Assembly (NCBI RefSeq): GCF_046297595.1
Contig: NZ_JBKBHT010000003.1
Location: 62,001 to 126,000 of the forward strand
Direction: 5' to 3'
Source: Ferrovibrio sp046297595
Lineage (GTDB): Bacteria > Pseudomonadota > Alphaproteobacteria > Ferrovibrionales > Ferrovibrionaceae
DNA length: 64,000 nucleotides
Numbering within the stretch: the stretch's first letter is position 1; every line of letters begins with the position of its first letter. Below are positions 45,747-53,370 of the stretch, piece after piece. The notes under the pieces are model-generated. The model saw only the letters and a program-made list of their open reading frames with translations. It was not told the DNA's origin and ran no database searches. Both the position numbers and the translations under genes were made by a program.

Positions 45747-46642
45747 GCGGCACAGGTGCAGGACCAATCCCTGTCGTCGTGGTCAGCGGATTATCGGGTG
45801 CCGGCAAAACTACCGCGCTCAAGCTGCTGGAGGATTTCGGTTACGAGGCCGTCGACAACCTGCCGATCTCACTGCTGCGCCGTCTGACAGTATCAGAGGA
45901 CAGCGATACGGCGAGCAGCGCGGCACGGCGCGCCATCGCGGTCGGCGTCGATAGTCGCACACGCGATTTCCAGCCCGACCGCCTGATCGCCATGATCGGC
46001 GAACTCAAACAACGGCCCGACCTGGCGGTGCAGTTACTGTATTTCGACTGCGAAGACGAAATGCTGCTCAAGCGTTTCACGGCGACGCGGCGACGACATC
46101 CCCTGGCCGCCGACCGGCCGGTGGCGGACGGGATCATGGCCGAGCGGCATCTGATGCGGCCGTTGCAGGCCGAAGCCGATCAGGTCTTCGACACCTCCAC
46201 TGTCACATTGCCCGAATTGCGGCAGCTTCTGGCCGCGCAATTCGCGCTGGACGCCCTGCCCGGCCTCAGTATCATGGTACTCTCGTTTTCATACAAACTG
46301 GGCCTGCCGCGCGAGGCGGATTTGGTGTTCGATGTGCGCTTCCTGCGCAACCCGCATTATGATGATCAGCTTCGTCCGCAGACCGGCACCGATCCGGCCG
46401 TGGCCGCTTACGTCGCCGCCGATCCTGGCTATGCCGACTTCTTCGCTGGGCTCAGCGGCATGATCTCGAGCCTGCTGCCGCGCTACGCTGCCGAGGGCAA
46501 GCGCTACCTGACCATTGCCATTGGTTGTACAGGGGGGCGGCACCGCTCGGTTGTGGTTGCAGAGGCCCTTGGCGGGCACTTGCGCGATGCCGGACAACGT
46601 GTCGATATCCGGCACCGTGACCGCGACCTGGCGAATGCCTGA
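45743..46642 (+). CDS. rapZ: RNase adapter / nucleotide-binding protein RapZ
   Basis: A 299-residue protein with Walker A GLSGAGKT (16-23) and the family stretch LEDFGYEAVDNLP. The C-terminal domain has the conserved SFSYKLGLPREADLVFDVRFL and CTGGRHRSVV regions. In E. coli RapZ binds glucosamine 6-phosphate and targets a small RNA; in alphaproteobacteria its role is less clear but the gene stays with PTS genes, as here. The start is inside hprK (ATGA overlap). Confidence 0.95.
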   Translation: MSGTGAGPIPVVVVSGLSGAGKTTALKLLEDFGYEAVDNLPISLLRRLTVSEDSDTASSAARRAIAVGVDSRTRDFQPDRLIAMIGELKQRPDLAVQLLYFDCEDEMLLKRFTATRRRHPLAADRPVADGIMAERHLMRPLQAEADQVFDTSTVTLPELRQLLAAQFALDALPGLSIMVLSFSYKLGLPREADLVFDVRFLRNPHYDDQLRPQTGTDPAVAAYVAADPGYADFFAGLSGMISSLLPRYAAEGKRYLTIAIGCTGGRHRSVVVAEALGGHLRDAGQRVDIRHRDRDLANA

Positions 46643-46693
46643 GCGGCAATTTCGAGGATCCCCAATGACCGGCATCGTTCCAGGATCGGCTGT

Positions 46694-47101
46694 ATGATCG
46701 GCATCGTCGTCGTCACCCATGGCCGCCTGGCCGAGGAATTCATCCACGCCACCGAACATGTGGTCGGGCAGCAGAAGAACATGCGCGCCGTCTGTATCGG
46801 ACCGGATGATGATATGGAGCAACGCCGCAAGGACATCCTCGCCGCCGTGGCCGCCGTCGAAACCGGCCGTGGCGTGATCGTGCTGACCGACATGTTCGGC
46901 GGCACGCCATCCAATCTTGCCATCTCGATCATGGATCAGGCGAAGGTGGAAGTAATCGCCGGCGTCAACCTGCCGATGTTGATCAAGCTGGCCAGCGTGC
47001 GCACCAAGTCCGATATGGCGACAGCCGTGAATGCCGGCCAGGAAGCCGGCCGCAAATATATCAACGTGGCCTCCAAGCTACTGGCCGGGGAATCCGCCTG
47101 A
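46694..47101 (+). CDS. PTS EIIA component, mannose type
   Basis: A 135-residue EIIA-Man domain protein with phosphorylatable His9 in VVTHGRLAEEF and the conserved TDMFGGTPSN loop. No EIIB, EIIC or EIID gene is found in the window, so it is unlikely to energise sugar uptake and more likely acts as a regulatory phosphoprotein, as proposed for the same gene in other alphaproteobacteria. Its stop shares one base with the HPr start. Confidence 0.94.
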   Translation: MIGIVVVTHGRLAEEFIHATEHVVGQQKNMRAVCIGPDDDMEQRRKDILAAVAAVETGRGVIVLTDMFGGTPSNLAISIMDQAKVEVIAGVNLPMLIKLASVRTKSDMATAVNAGQEAGRKYINVASKLLAGESA

Positions 47102-47400
47102 TGGATGGAGCAACCGCCACCGGAGCGCCGCTGCGGCAGAGCGTGGTGATCCCCAACCAGCGGGGCCTGCATGCCCGCGCGGCGGCCAAGTTCGTGCAGG
47201 TCGTCGCCCGCTTCCCCCAGGCCAAGATCCAGGTTTCCAAGGACGGCCAGACCGTCAACGGCGAGTCGATCATGGGCCTGATGATGCTGGCCGGTACCCA
47301 GGGCTCCTGCATCGAAATCACCGCGACCGGAACCGAGGCCCAGGCCGCCATGACCGCCCTGATCGAGCTGGTGGAAGGCAAATTCGGGGAGTCGGAGTAA
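47101..47400 (+). CDS. ptsH: HPr phosphocarrier protein
   Basis: A 99-residue HPr with catalytic His24 in NQRGLHARAAAKFV and the regulatory serine region GESIMGLMMLA, the target of HprK. Ten extra residues precede the domain. It would accept phosphate from EI, which is encoded elsewhere, and pass it to the adjacent EIIA. Its presence with hprK, EIIA and rapZ makes a regulatory PTS. Confidence 0.95.
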   Translation: MDGATATGAPLRQSVVIPNQRGLHARAAAKFVQVVARFPQAKIQVSKDGQTVNGESIMGLMMLAGTQGSCIEITATGTEAQAAMTALIELVEGKFGESE

Positions 47401-47422
47401 TTATCCGGTAACCTTATATTCC

Positions 47423-47478
47423 TATATAAAGATTTCTTTATATAAGACTGGACAGACCCTTTCCGGCCCTGCTATACC
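47423..47478 (+). promoter_or_regulatory. ahcY promoter with adjacent AT-rich palindrome
   Basis: TATATAAAG (47423-47431) and CTTTATATA (47436-47444) form a perfect 9-bp inverted repeat with spacer ATTT. Five bases downstream is TGGACA (47449-47454), 18 bases before TATACC (47473-47478), a good sigma-70-type promoter. The palindrome is a likely operator; ArsR-type SahR regulators control ahcY in several proteobacteria, but I cannot confirm the match to their motif. Confidence 0.6.
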
Positions 47479-47518
47479 GCCGCGCAGTTGTGAAACTGAC
47501 GGAAGCTGGAGCTGCGAA

Positions 47519-48913
47519 ATGAGCGCGGATTACAAAATCAAGGATATCGGCCTCGCCGATTGGGGCCGTAAGGAACTGGACATGGCCGAGACCGAAATGC
47601 CCGGTCTGATGGCCATCCGCGAGGAATTCGGCAAGAAGCAGCCGCTGAAAGGCGCCCGCATCGCCGGCTCGCTGCACATGACGATCCAGACCGCGGTGCT
47701 GATCGAGACCCTGAAGGCGCTGGGCGCCGACATCCGCTGGGCCTCGTGCAACATCTATTCGACCCAGGATCATGCCGCCGCTGCTATCGCCAAGGCCGGC
47801 ATCCCGGTTTTCGCCGTGAAGGGCGAGACGCTGGAGGAATACTGGGACTACACCCACAAGATCTTCGAATGGGCCGATGGCGGCACCCCGAACATGATCC
47901 TGGATGATGGTGGCGACGCCACCCTGCTGATCCATCTGGGCATGCAGGCCGAGAAGGACGCCTCGGTGATCTCGAAGCCGACCAACGAGGAGGAAACCGT
48001 CCTCTTCGCCGCGATCGCCAAGAAGCTGAAGGAAGCGCCGGGCTGGTATTCCAAGATGGGCACCGCCATCAAGGGCGTGACCGAGGAAACCACCACCGGC
48101 GTGCATCGTCTGTATGTGATGGCCAAGGAAGGCAAGCTGCTGTTCCCGGCGATCAACGTGAACGACAGCGTGACGAAGTCGAAATTCGACAACCTCTACG
48201 GCTGCCGCGAAAGCCTCGTCGACGGCATCCGCCGCGGCACCGACGTGATGATGGCCGGCAAGATTGCCGTGGTCGCCGGTTTCGGCGATGTGGGCAAGGG
48301 CTCGGCCGCGTCCCTGCGCAATGCCGGCTGCCGCGTCATGGTCACCGAGATCGATCCGATCTGCGCTCTGCAGGCGGCGATGGAAGGTTATGAAGTCGTC
48401 ACCATGGAAGAAGCCGCCCCGAAGGGCGACATCTTCGTCACCGCCACCGGCAATGTGGACGTCATCACGCTGGACCACATGCGCCACATGAAGCATCGCG
48501 CCATCGTCTGCAACATCGGCCACTTCGACAGCGAGATCCAGATCGGCGCGCTGAAGAACTACAAGTGGCACAATGTGAAGCCACAGGTGGATGAGATCGA
48601 ATTCCCCGATGGCAAGCGCCTCATCGTGCTGTCGGAAGGTCGCCTGGTGAACCTGGGCAATGCCACCGGCCACCCCAGCTTCGTGATGAGCGCCTCCTTC
48701 ACCAACCAGGTGCTGGCGCAGATCGAGCTGTGGACCAATCCGGGCAAGTACCAGAAGCAGGTCTACACCCTGCCCAAGCATCTGGACGAGAAGGTCGCCA
48801 GCCTGCATCTGGCCAAGGTGGGCGCCAAGCTGACCAAGCTGACCGCCCAGCAGGCCAAGTATCTCGGTATTGGCGAGGCAGGCCCGTTCAAGCCGGATCA
48901 TTACCGCTACTGA
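47519..48913 (+). CDS. ahcY: Adenosylhomocysteinase
   Basis: A 464-residue NAD-dependent enzyme that splits S-adenosylhomocysteine into adenosine and homocysteine, keeping the methyl cycle running. The conserved SLHMTIQTAVLIETL start, the CNIYSTQDHAA stretch and the NAD motif VVAGFGDVGKGSA are clear; the C terminus KPDHYRY is the standard ending with the NAD-contacting residues of the neighbouring subunit. It has its own promoter with a likely operator and its own terminator. Confidence 0.98.
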   Translation: MSADYKIKDIGLADWGRKELDMAETEMPGLMAIREEFGKKQPLKGARIAGSLHMTIQTAVLIETLKALGADIRWASCNIYSTQDHAAAAIAKAGIPVFAVKGETLEEYWDYTHKIFEWADGGTPNMILDDGGDATLLIHLGMQAEKDASVISKPTNEEETVLFAAIAKKLKEAPGWYSKMGTAIKGVTEETTTGVHRLYVMAKEGKLLFPAINVNDSVTKSKFDNLYGCRESLVDGIRRGTDVMMAGKIAVVAGFGDVGKGSAASLRNAGCRVMVTEIDPICALQAAMEGYEVVTMEEAAPKGDIFVTATGNVDVITLDHMRHMKHRAIVCNIGHFDSEIQIGALKNYKWHNVKPQVDEIEFPDGKRLIVLSEGRLVNLGNATGHPSFVMSASFTNQVLAQIELWTNPGKYQKQVYTLPKHLDEKVASLHLAKVGAKLTKLTAQQAKYLGIGEAGPFKPDHYRY

Positions 48914-48937
48914 TCGAATCGTTACCGCTTCGCAGAG

Positions 48938-48980
48938 GGCCGGTCCGGGAAAATCCCCGGACCGGCCTTTGCTGTTTTTA
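48938..48980 (+). terminator. Intrinsic terminator after ahcY
   Basis: GGCCGGTCCGGG (48938-48949) pairs perfectly with CCCGGACCGGCC (48956-48967) around loop AAAATC, followed by TTTGCTGTTTTT. A typical rho-independent terminator 25 bases after the stop codon. Confidence 0.92.
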
Positions 48981-49041
48981 ACGCCTTGTATTGGGCCGCC
49001 GGGCTGGCCGATAGTGGCGCGATGCAGGGGAATGCGGACCG

Positions 49042-51153
49042 ATGCCGCTGAACGAAACGATCTGGCTTGGCGCCATTGCCGGAGCGGCCATCGGCGTGGC
49101 CGGCTGGCAGGCCCTGCGTGCCCGCCGACTTGCCGACCAGTTGCAGGCCGCGTTGGCGGCCTTCGACACGCGAACCACCGAGCGCGACGGCGAACGCAAA
49201 TCCAAAGCCGCCCTGCAGGAACGGCTGGCGGCCCTGCAGGCCGAGCATGAACGCCAGGGCGTGGAGGTATCCACCCTGCGTCGCACGGAGGCTGAGGCGA
49301 AGACCTTACTGGATGCCGCGCCCTTTCCGATCTGGCGCCGCGATGGCAGCGGCCGCCTCGTCTGGGTCAATGCCCGCTATGCCCAGCTGGCCGAGACCGA
49401 TGCCGAGGAAGCCGTGAAACGCGGTCTGGAACTGGCATCGTCGCATGATCTCGACCAGTCGCGCGAACTGGCCAGGGCCGCCTTGGCGGCGAATGCGCTG
49501 CAGATGCAGGAGCGGCGTTTCGTCGCCGAGGGTGATCGGCGCAACTATCGCATCTTTGAATTGCCGGCCGGCGCCGGCACGCTGGGTTTCGGCCAGGACA
49601 TCACGCCGGAAGCCGATGCGCGCGGCCAGCTGCGCCGCCATATGGAAGCCCATATGGAGGTGCTGCGCACCATCTCCACCGCCACAGCGATCTACGGTCC
49701 GGACAAGAAGCTGCTGATCTGGAATCGCGCCTATGCGCGGCTGTGGCAACTGGACGAGGCCTGGCTGGAAACCCGGCCGGGGTTTGGCGAGGTGCTGGAA
49801 CAGCTTAGGGCCGAGCGGCGCCTGCCCGAACAGATCGACTGGCAGGCCTACAAGCGCAACCAGCTTTCCCTGTTCACCACCGTGATCGAACGGCAGGAGG
49901 AACTGATCCACCTGCCCGACGGCTCGACGCTCCGGCTGGTGATCAGCGCCTATCCGTCCGGCGGCCTGCTGTTCGCCTATGACGACGTGACGCGGCAACT
50001 GACGCTGGAGCGCGCCACCAACACCATGATCGCGGTGCAGCGCGCCACGCTGGACAATCTCTACGAAGCCGTTGTCGTCTATGGCTCCGACGGCCGCCTG
50101 TCGCTGTATAACCGCGCCTTCGCCCAGCTCTGGCAGATCGATCCCGACCTGCTGAACCGCCAGCCGCATATCACCGAGGTGCTGGAGGCGGCACGGCCGC
50201 TGATGCAGCGCGGCCCGGACTGGAACCAGATGCGCGAGAGGCTGGTCGACAGTTTCGCCAGCCGCAAGGCCAGCCGTGGCCGCCTGGAGCGCGGTGACGG
50301 CGCCGTGATCGACTATGCCTCGGTCCCGCTGCCCGACGGCGCCGTTCTCTATACTTATCTTGATGTCAGCGCCAGCATCCGCATCGAACGCGCTCTGCGC
50401 GAGCGCAACGAGGCGCTGGAACGCACCGACCGCATGAATGCCGCCTTCATCAGCAACATCACGCATGACCTGCGTTCGCCGCTGGGCACGCTGATCAGCA
50501 TGACCGAAGTTCTGGCCCAGGGCATCCTCGGTCCGATGAATGCCCGGCAGGAAGAATATTGCAGCGATATCATGCGCACCTCGCGCGACCTGCTGCGCCT
50601 GCTGGACGACATCATCGCCATCGCCACCATCGAGGTGGGCCAGATGGCGCTCGATCCCGCGGAAGTCAGGCTCGACAGCCTGTGGCGCGATGATGCCGCG
50701 CAGTGGCAGGAACTGGCCGAACGGCGCGCCATCATGCTCGACCTGCCCGATCTCGTGCCCGACACGGCCATCACGGGCGACAGTCAGCGCCTGCGTCAGG
50801 CCCTCGACAGCGTTATGGCTGCGGCACTGGACGGTACGCCGCAAGGCGGTCGCGTCGCGATCCAGGTGGCGCGCGACGGCGATAGCCGGCTGGGCCTGCG
50901 CATCGAATGCCATAGCGGCGGCCTGAGTCCGGTGCAGCCGCGCCAGGTTTTCGCCGATCTGGTGGATCCATCCGAGCAACGACGCGCCAAGGCCAATCTC
51001 TCGCTGATCGTCGCGCGCGGCCTGTTCGACCTGCATGGCGCCAGCCTGCGGCAGGATGTTGCCGAGGATGGCGCGGAGACGGTCGAAATCCTGCTCCCAT
51101 GCCGGGTGCCTGAGGCCGAGCGCCAGATTGCGGCGCTGTCCGCCCGTCAGTAG
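49042..51153 (+). CDS. PAS-domain sensor kinase, DivL-like, with degenerate ATPase domain
   Basis: A 703-residue protein with one N-terminal membrane helix (about 7-24), a coiled coil (30-90) and three PAS-type regions (about 90-190, 205-320, 335-445). The HisKA domain has His475 in ISNITHDLRSPLGTL. The C-terminal HATPase region lacks key residues: in the N box the pair of Asn is replaced (LRQALDSVMAAALDGTPQGG, 584-603) and the G1 motif loses its Asp (ECHSGG). ATP hydrolysis or kinase activity is therefore doubtful. The domain layout and the place between ahcY and tsaE fit DivL, a CckA/DivK-interacting cell-cycle pseudokinase; the name is an inference. Confidence 0.8.
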   Translation: MPLNETIWLGAIAGAAIGVAGWQALRARRLADQLQAALAAFDTRTTERDGERKSKAALQERLAALQAEHERQGVEVSTLRRTEAEAKTLLDAAPFPIWRRDGSGRLVWVNARYAQLAETDAEEAVKRGLELASSHDLDQSRELARAALAANALQMQERRFVAEGDRRNYRIFELPAGAGTLGFGQDITPEADARGQLRRHMEAHMEVLRTISTATAIYGPDKKLLIWNRAYARLWQLDEAWLETRPGFGEVLEQLRAERRLPEQIDWQAYKRNQLSLFTTVIERQEELIHLPDGSTLRLVISAYPSGGLLFAYDDVTRQLTLERATNTMIAVQRATLDNLYEAVVVYGSDGRLSLYNRAFAQLWQIDPDLLNRQPHITEVLEAARPLMQRGPDWNQMRERLVDSFASRKASRGRLERGDGAVIDYASVPLPDGAVLYTYLDVSASIRIERALRERNEALERTDRMNAAFISNITHDLRSPLGTLISMTEVLAQGILGPMNARQEEYCSDIMRTSRDLLRLLDDIIAIATIEVGQMALDPAEVRLDSLWRDDAAQWQELAERRAIMLDLPDLVPDTAITGDSQRLRQALDSVMAAALDGTPQGGRVAIQVARDGDSRLGLRIECHSGGLSPVQPRQVFADLVDPSEQRRAKANLSLIVARGLFDLHGASLRQDVAEDGAETVEILLPCRVPEAERQIAALSARQ

Positions 51154-51162
51154 AGTGCTGTC

Positions 51163-51645
51163 ATGTCCGTGATTCGCAGCCTGATGCTGCCCGATGAGGC
51201 AGCCACCGCCGCGCTGGCCGCCCGGCTTGCGCCGCTGCTGCGCCCGGGCGACGCGTTGCTGCTCGACGGGCCGCTTGGGGCCGGAAAGACCAGCTTTGCG
51301 CGCGCCCTGATCCGCAGCCTGTGCGGCGCCGGCACCGAAGTGCCGAGTCCGAGCTTCAACATCGTGCTGACCTACGACACCCCGCAGGGCACATTGTGGC
51401 ATTTCGATCTCTATCGGGTGGCCGATCCGCGCGAACTGGACGAGCTTGGCCTGGATGAAGCCCTGCAGGACGGCATCGTGCTGATCGAATGGCCCGACCG
51501 GCTCGGCCAGCACCCGCCGGCCGGCGCCCTGACCCTGCGGCTCACCCCGCTCGACTCTCCGCCTGCCGCCCGCCGCGCCGACCTGATCGGCGATGCGGCA
51601 TGGGCGCAACGCCTTTCCTCGCTTTCGGCCTCCGCTCATGTCTGA
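51163..51645 (+). CDS. tsaE: tRNA threonylcarbamoyladenosine biosynthesis ATPase TsaE
   Basis: A 160-residue P-loop protein that supports the TsaB-TsaD complex in making t6A37 of ANN-decoding tRNAs. Walker A is GPLGAGKT (36-43). The conserved VPSPSFNIVLTYDT, HFDLYRV and VLIEWPDRL stretches are present. It begins nine bases after the kinase gene and overlaps amgK by eight bases, so these genes are probably co-transcribed through addA. Confidence 0.95.
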   Translation: MSVIRSLMLPDEAATAALAARLAPLLRPGDALLLDGPLGAGKTSFARALIRSLCGAGTEVPSPSFNIVLTYDTPQGTLWHFDLYRVADPRELDELGLDEALQDGIVLIEWPDRLGQHPPAGALTLRLTPLDSPPAARRADLIGDAAWAQRLSSLSASAHV

Positions 51646-52651
51646 TCGTTCCGCCCTGTCCCATGATTTCCTGACGCGCGCCGGCTGGGGCGCGGCCAAT
51701 CGGGCAAAACTGGCCGGCGATGCCTCCTTCCGCAGATACGAACGCCTGCATCTGGATGGCCGCCCGGCTGTGCTGATGGACGCGCCACCGCCGCAGGAGG
51801 ATGTCCGCCCCTTCCTGAAGATCGCGCGCCTGCTGCTGCAGCATGGTTACAGCGCGCCCGGCATTCTGGCCGAGGATGCCGAACACGGCTTCCTGTTGCT
51901 GGAAGACCTGGGCGACGATCTCTATGCCCGCCTGATCCGCCAGGGCAACGATGAATTGCCGCTTTATGAAGCCGCGATCGACTTCCTGCTCGACCTGCAT
52001 CGTCATGCCGCGCCGGCCGATCTGGCGCCCTATGACGAAGCACGGCTGATCGATGAACTGGGCCTGTTCACCGACTGGTATCTGCCGGCGCTGACCGGCC
52101 GCGACACGCCCGAGACGCAACGACGCGAATTCCAGGCCCTGTGGCAGGCGCTGGCCCCCGAAGTCTGCCTGCCGCCGCGCATCCTGGTGCTGCGCGACTT
52201 CCATGCGGAAAACCTGATCTGGCTCCCTGGGCGCACGGGCCCGGCCCGTGTCGGCCTGCTGGATTTCCAGGATGCCGTCGCCGGCCATCCGGCCTATGAC
52301 CTCGTCTCGCTGCTGGAAGACGCACGCCGCGACGTCGCACCCGATCTGGCCGAAGCCATGCTGCGGCGCTACATCGCCGGCAGTGGGATTGATGATGCCG
52401 CGTTCCGCCGTGCCTATGCCATCCTGGGCGCGCAACGCAACCTGCGTATTGTCGGCATCTTCACGCGACTGTGGAAACGCGACAGCAAACCGCATTACCA
52501 GGCCTTCATGCCGCGCATGTGGCGCCTGGTCGAACACGATCTCACGCATCCGGCGCTCGCCGACCTGCGGCGCTGGATTGACGCAGCCGTTCCGGCCGAA
52601 TTGCGCCGCAAGCCGCTGCCGGGCCTGCCCGCGCTCAGCCTGGCCTCATGA
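51638..52651 (+). CDS. amgK: Amino-sugar kinase AmgK (N-acetylmuramate/N-acetylglucosamine 1-kinase)
   Basis: A 337-residue kinase of the aminoglycoside phosphotransferase fold. Catalytic motifs are visible: LVLRDFHAENLIW (catalytic Asp and Asn) and VGLLDFQDAVAGHPAYDLVSLLEDARRD with the metal-binding Asp. With MurU, encoded directly downstream, it forms the recycling route that turns MurNAc into UDP-MurNAc without going through GlcNAc, which also bypasses fosfomycin inhibition. ATG 51638 lies within tsaE. An antibiotic-modifying role is unlikely in this context. Confidence 0.88.
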   Translation: MSDRSALSHDFLTRAGWGAANRAKLAGDASFRRYERLHLDGRPAVLMDAPPPQEDVRPFLKIARLLLQHGYSAPGILAEDAEHGFLLLEDLGDDLYARLIRQGNDELPLYEAAIDFLLDLHRHAAPADLAPYDEARLIDELGLFTDWYLPALTGRDTPETQRREFQALWQALAPEVCLPPRILVLRDFHAENLIWLPGRTGPARVGLLDFQDAVAGHPAYDLVSLLEDARRDVAPDLAEAMLRRYIAGSGIDDAAFRRAYAILGAQRNLRIVGIFTRLWKRDSKPHYQAFMPRMWRLVEHDLTHPALADLRRWIDAAVPAELRRKPLPGLPALSLAS

Positions 52652-53370
52652 TCGCCCTGCCTGAAACCGCGATGGTTCTGGCCGCCGGTTTCGGCACGCG
52701 GCTGCGGCCTCTCACCGACCGCACACCAAAACCGTTGATCCCCGTGGCGGGCCGCAACCTGCTAGACCGCTGCCTGGACCGTCTGGTCGAGGCCGGTGTG
52801 AAACGCGCCGTGGTCAACATCCACTGGCTCGGCGGGCAGATTCGCGATCATCTGGCGCAGCGCCGCGACATCGCCATCATCATCTCCGATGAAAGTGACT
52901 TATTGTTGGAAACCGGTGGCGGCATCGCCAGGGCATTACCCCTGCTGGGCGATACGCCGTTCTTCGCCGTCAATGCCGACCTGATCTGGCGCGACGATGC
53001 CGAACCGGCCCTGCGGCGCCTGGCACAGGCTTTCGATCCGGCGCGGATGGATGCCCTGCTGCTGGTGCAGCCGCGCGAGAAGGCCACCGGCCATGCCGGG
53101 GCGGGTGACTTCATGATGAGCGCCGATGGCCGACTCACGCGGCGTGGCGACCTGCCGACGGCGCCTTATGTTTTCACCGGCGTGCAAATCCTGCAGCCGC
53201 ATCTGTTCCGCGATGTGCCCATGGGGCCATTTTCGCTGAACCTGATCTACGACCGTGTCATCGCTGCCGGCCGCCTGCATGGTCTGGCCCATCGCGGCCT
53301 GTGGATGGATGTAGGCAACCATGAAGGCCTCGCTGCCGCCGAGGCCCTGCTTGGCGGCCATGGCGACTGA
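52648..53370 (+). CDS. murU: N-acetylmuramate 1-phosphate uridylyltransferase MurU
   Basis: A 240-residue nucleotidyltransferase. The signature AAGFGTRLRPLTDRTPKPLIPVAG occurs near residue 12 (the nucleotide-binding loop and catalytic Lys), followed by VNADLIWRDD with the metal Asp and a DVGNHEGLAAAE ending. It makes UDP-MurNAc from MurNAc 1-phosphate made by AmgK. It overlaps amgK by four bases and addB by eleven. Confidence 0.9.
   Translation: MIALPETAMVLAAGFGTRLRPLTDRTPKPLIPVAGRNLLDRCLDRLVEAGVKRAVVNIHWLGGQIRDHLAQRRDIAIIISDESDLLLETGGGIARALPLLGDTPFFAVNADLIWRDDAEPALRRLAQAFDPARMDALLLVQPREKATGHAGAGDFMMSADGRLTRRGDLPTAPYVFTGVQILQPHLFRDVPMGPFSLNLIYDRVIAAGRLHGLAHRGLWMDVGNHEGLAAAEALLGGHGD

Noticed and set aside
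47401..47518. SAM- or SAH-type riboswitch before ahcY
   Set aside because: The leader after the predicted promoter is only about 35 bases, and I see no pseudoknot or conserved core; the palindrome lies upstream of the promoter, so it acts as DNA.
49306..51699. 797-codon minus-strand frame opposite the DivL-like kinase and tsaE
   Set aside because: It crosses two well-supported genes and has only biased composition.
51638..52651. Aminoglycoside resistance kinase
   Set aside because: The fold is that of aminoglycoside phosphotransferases, but the DFQDAV motif and the adjacent murU point to the amino-sugar kinase AmgK.
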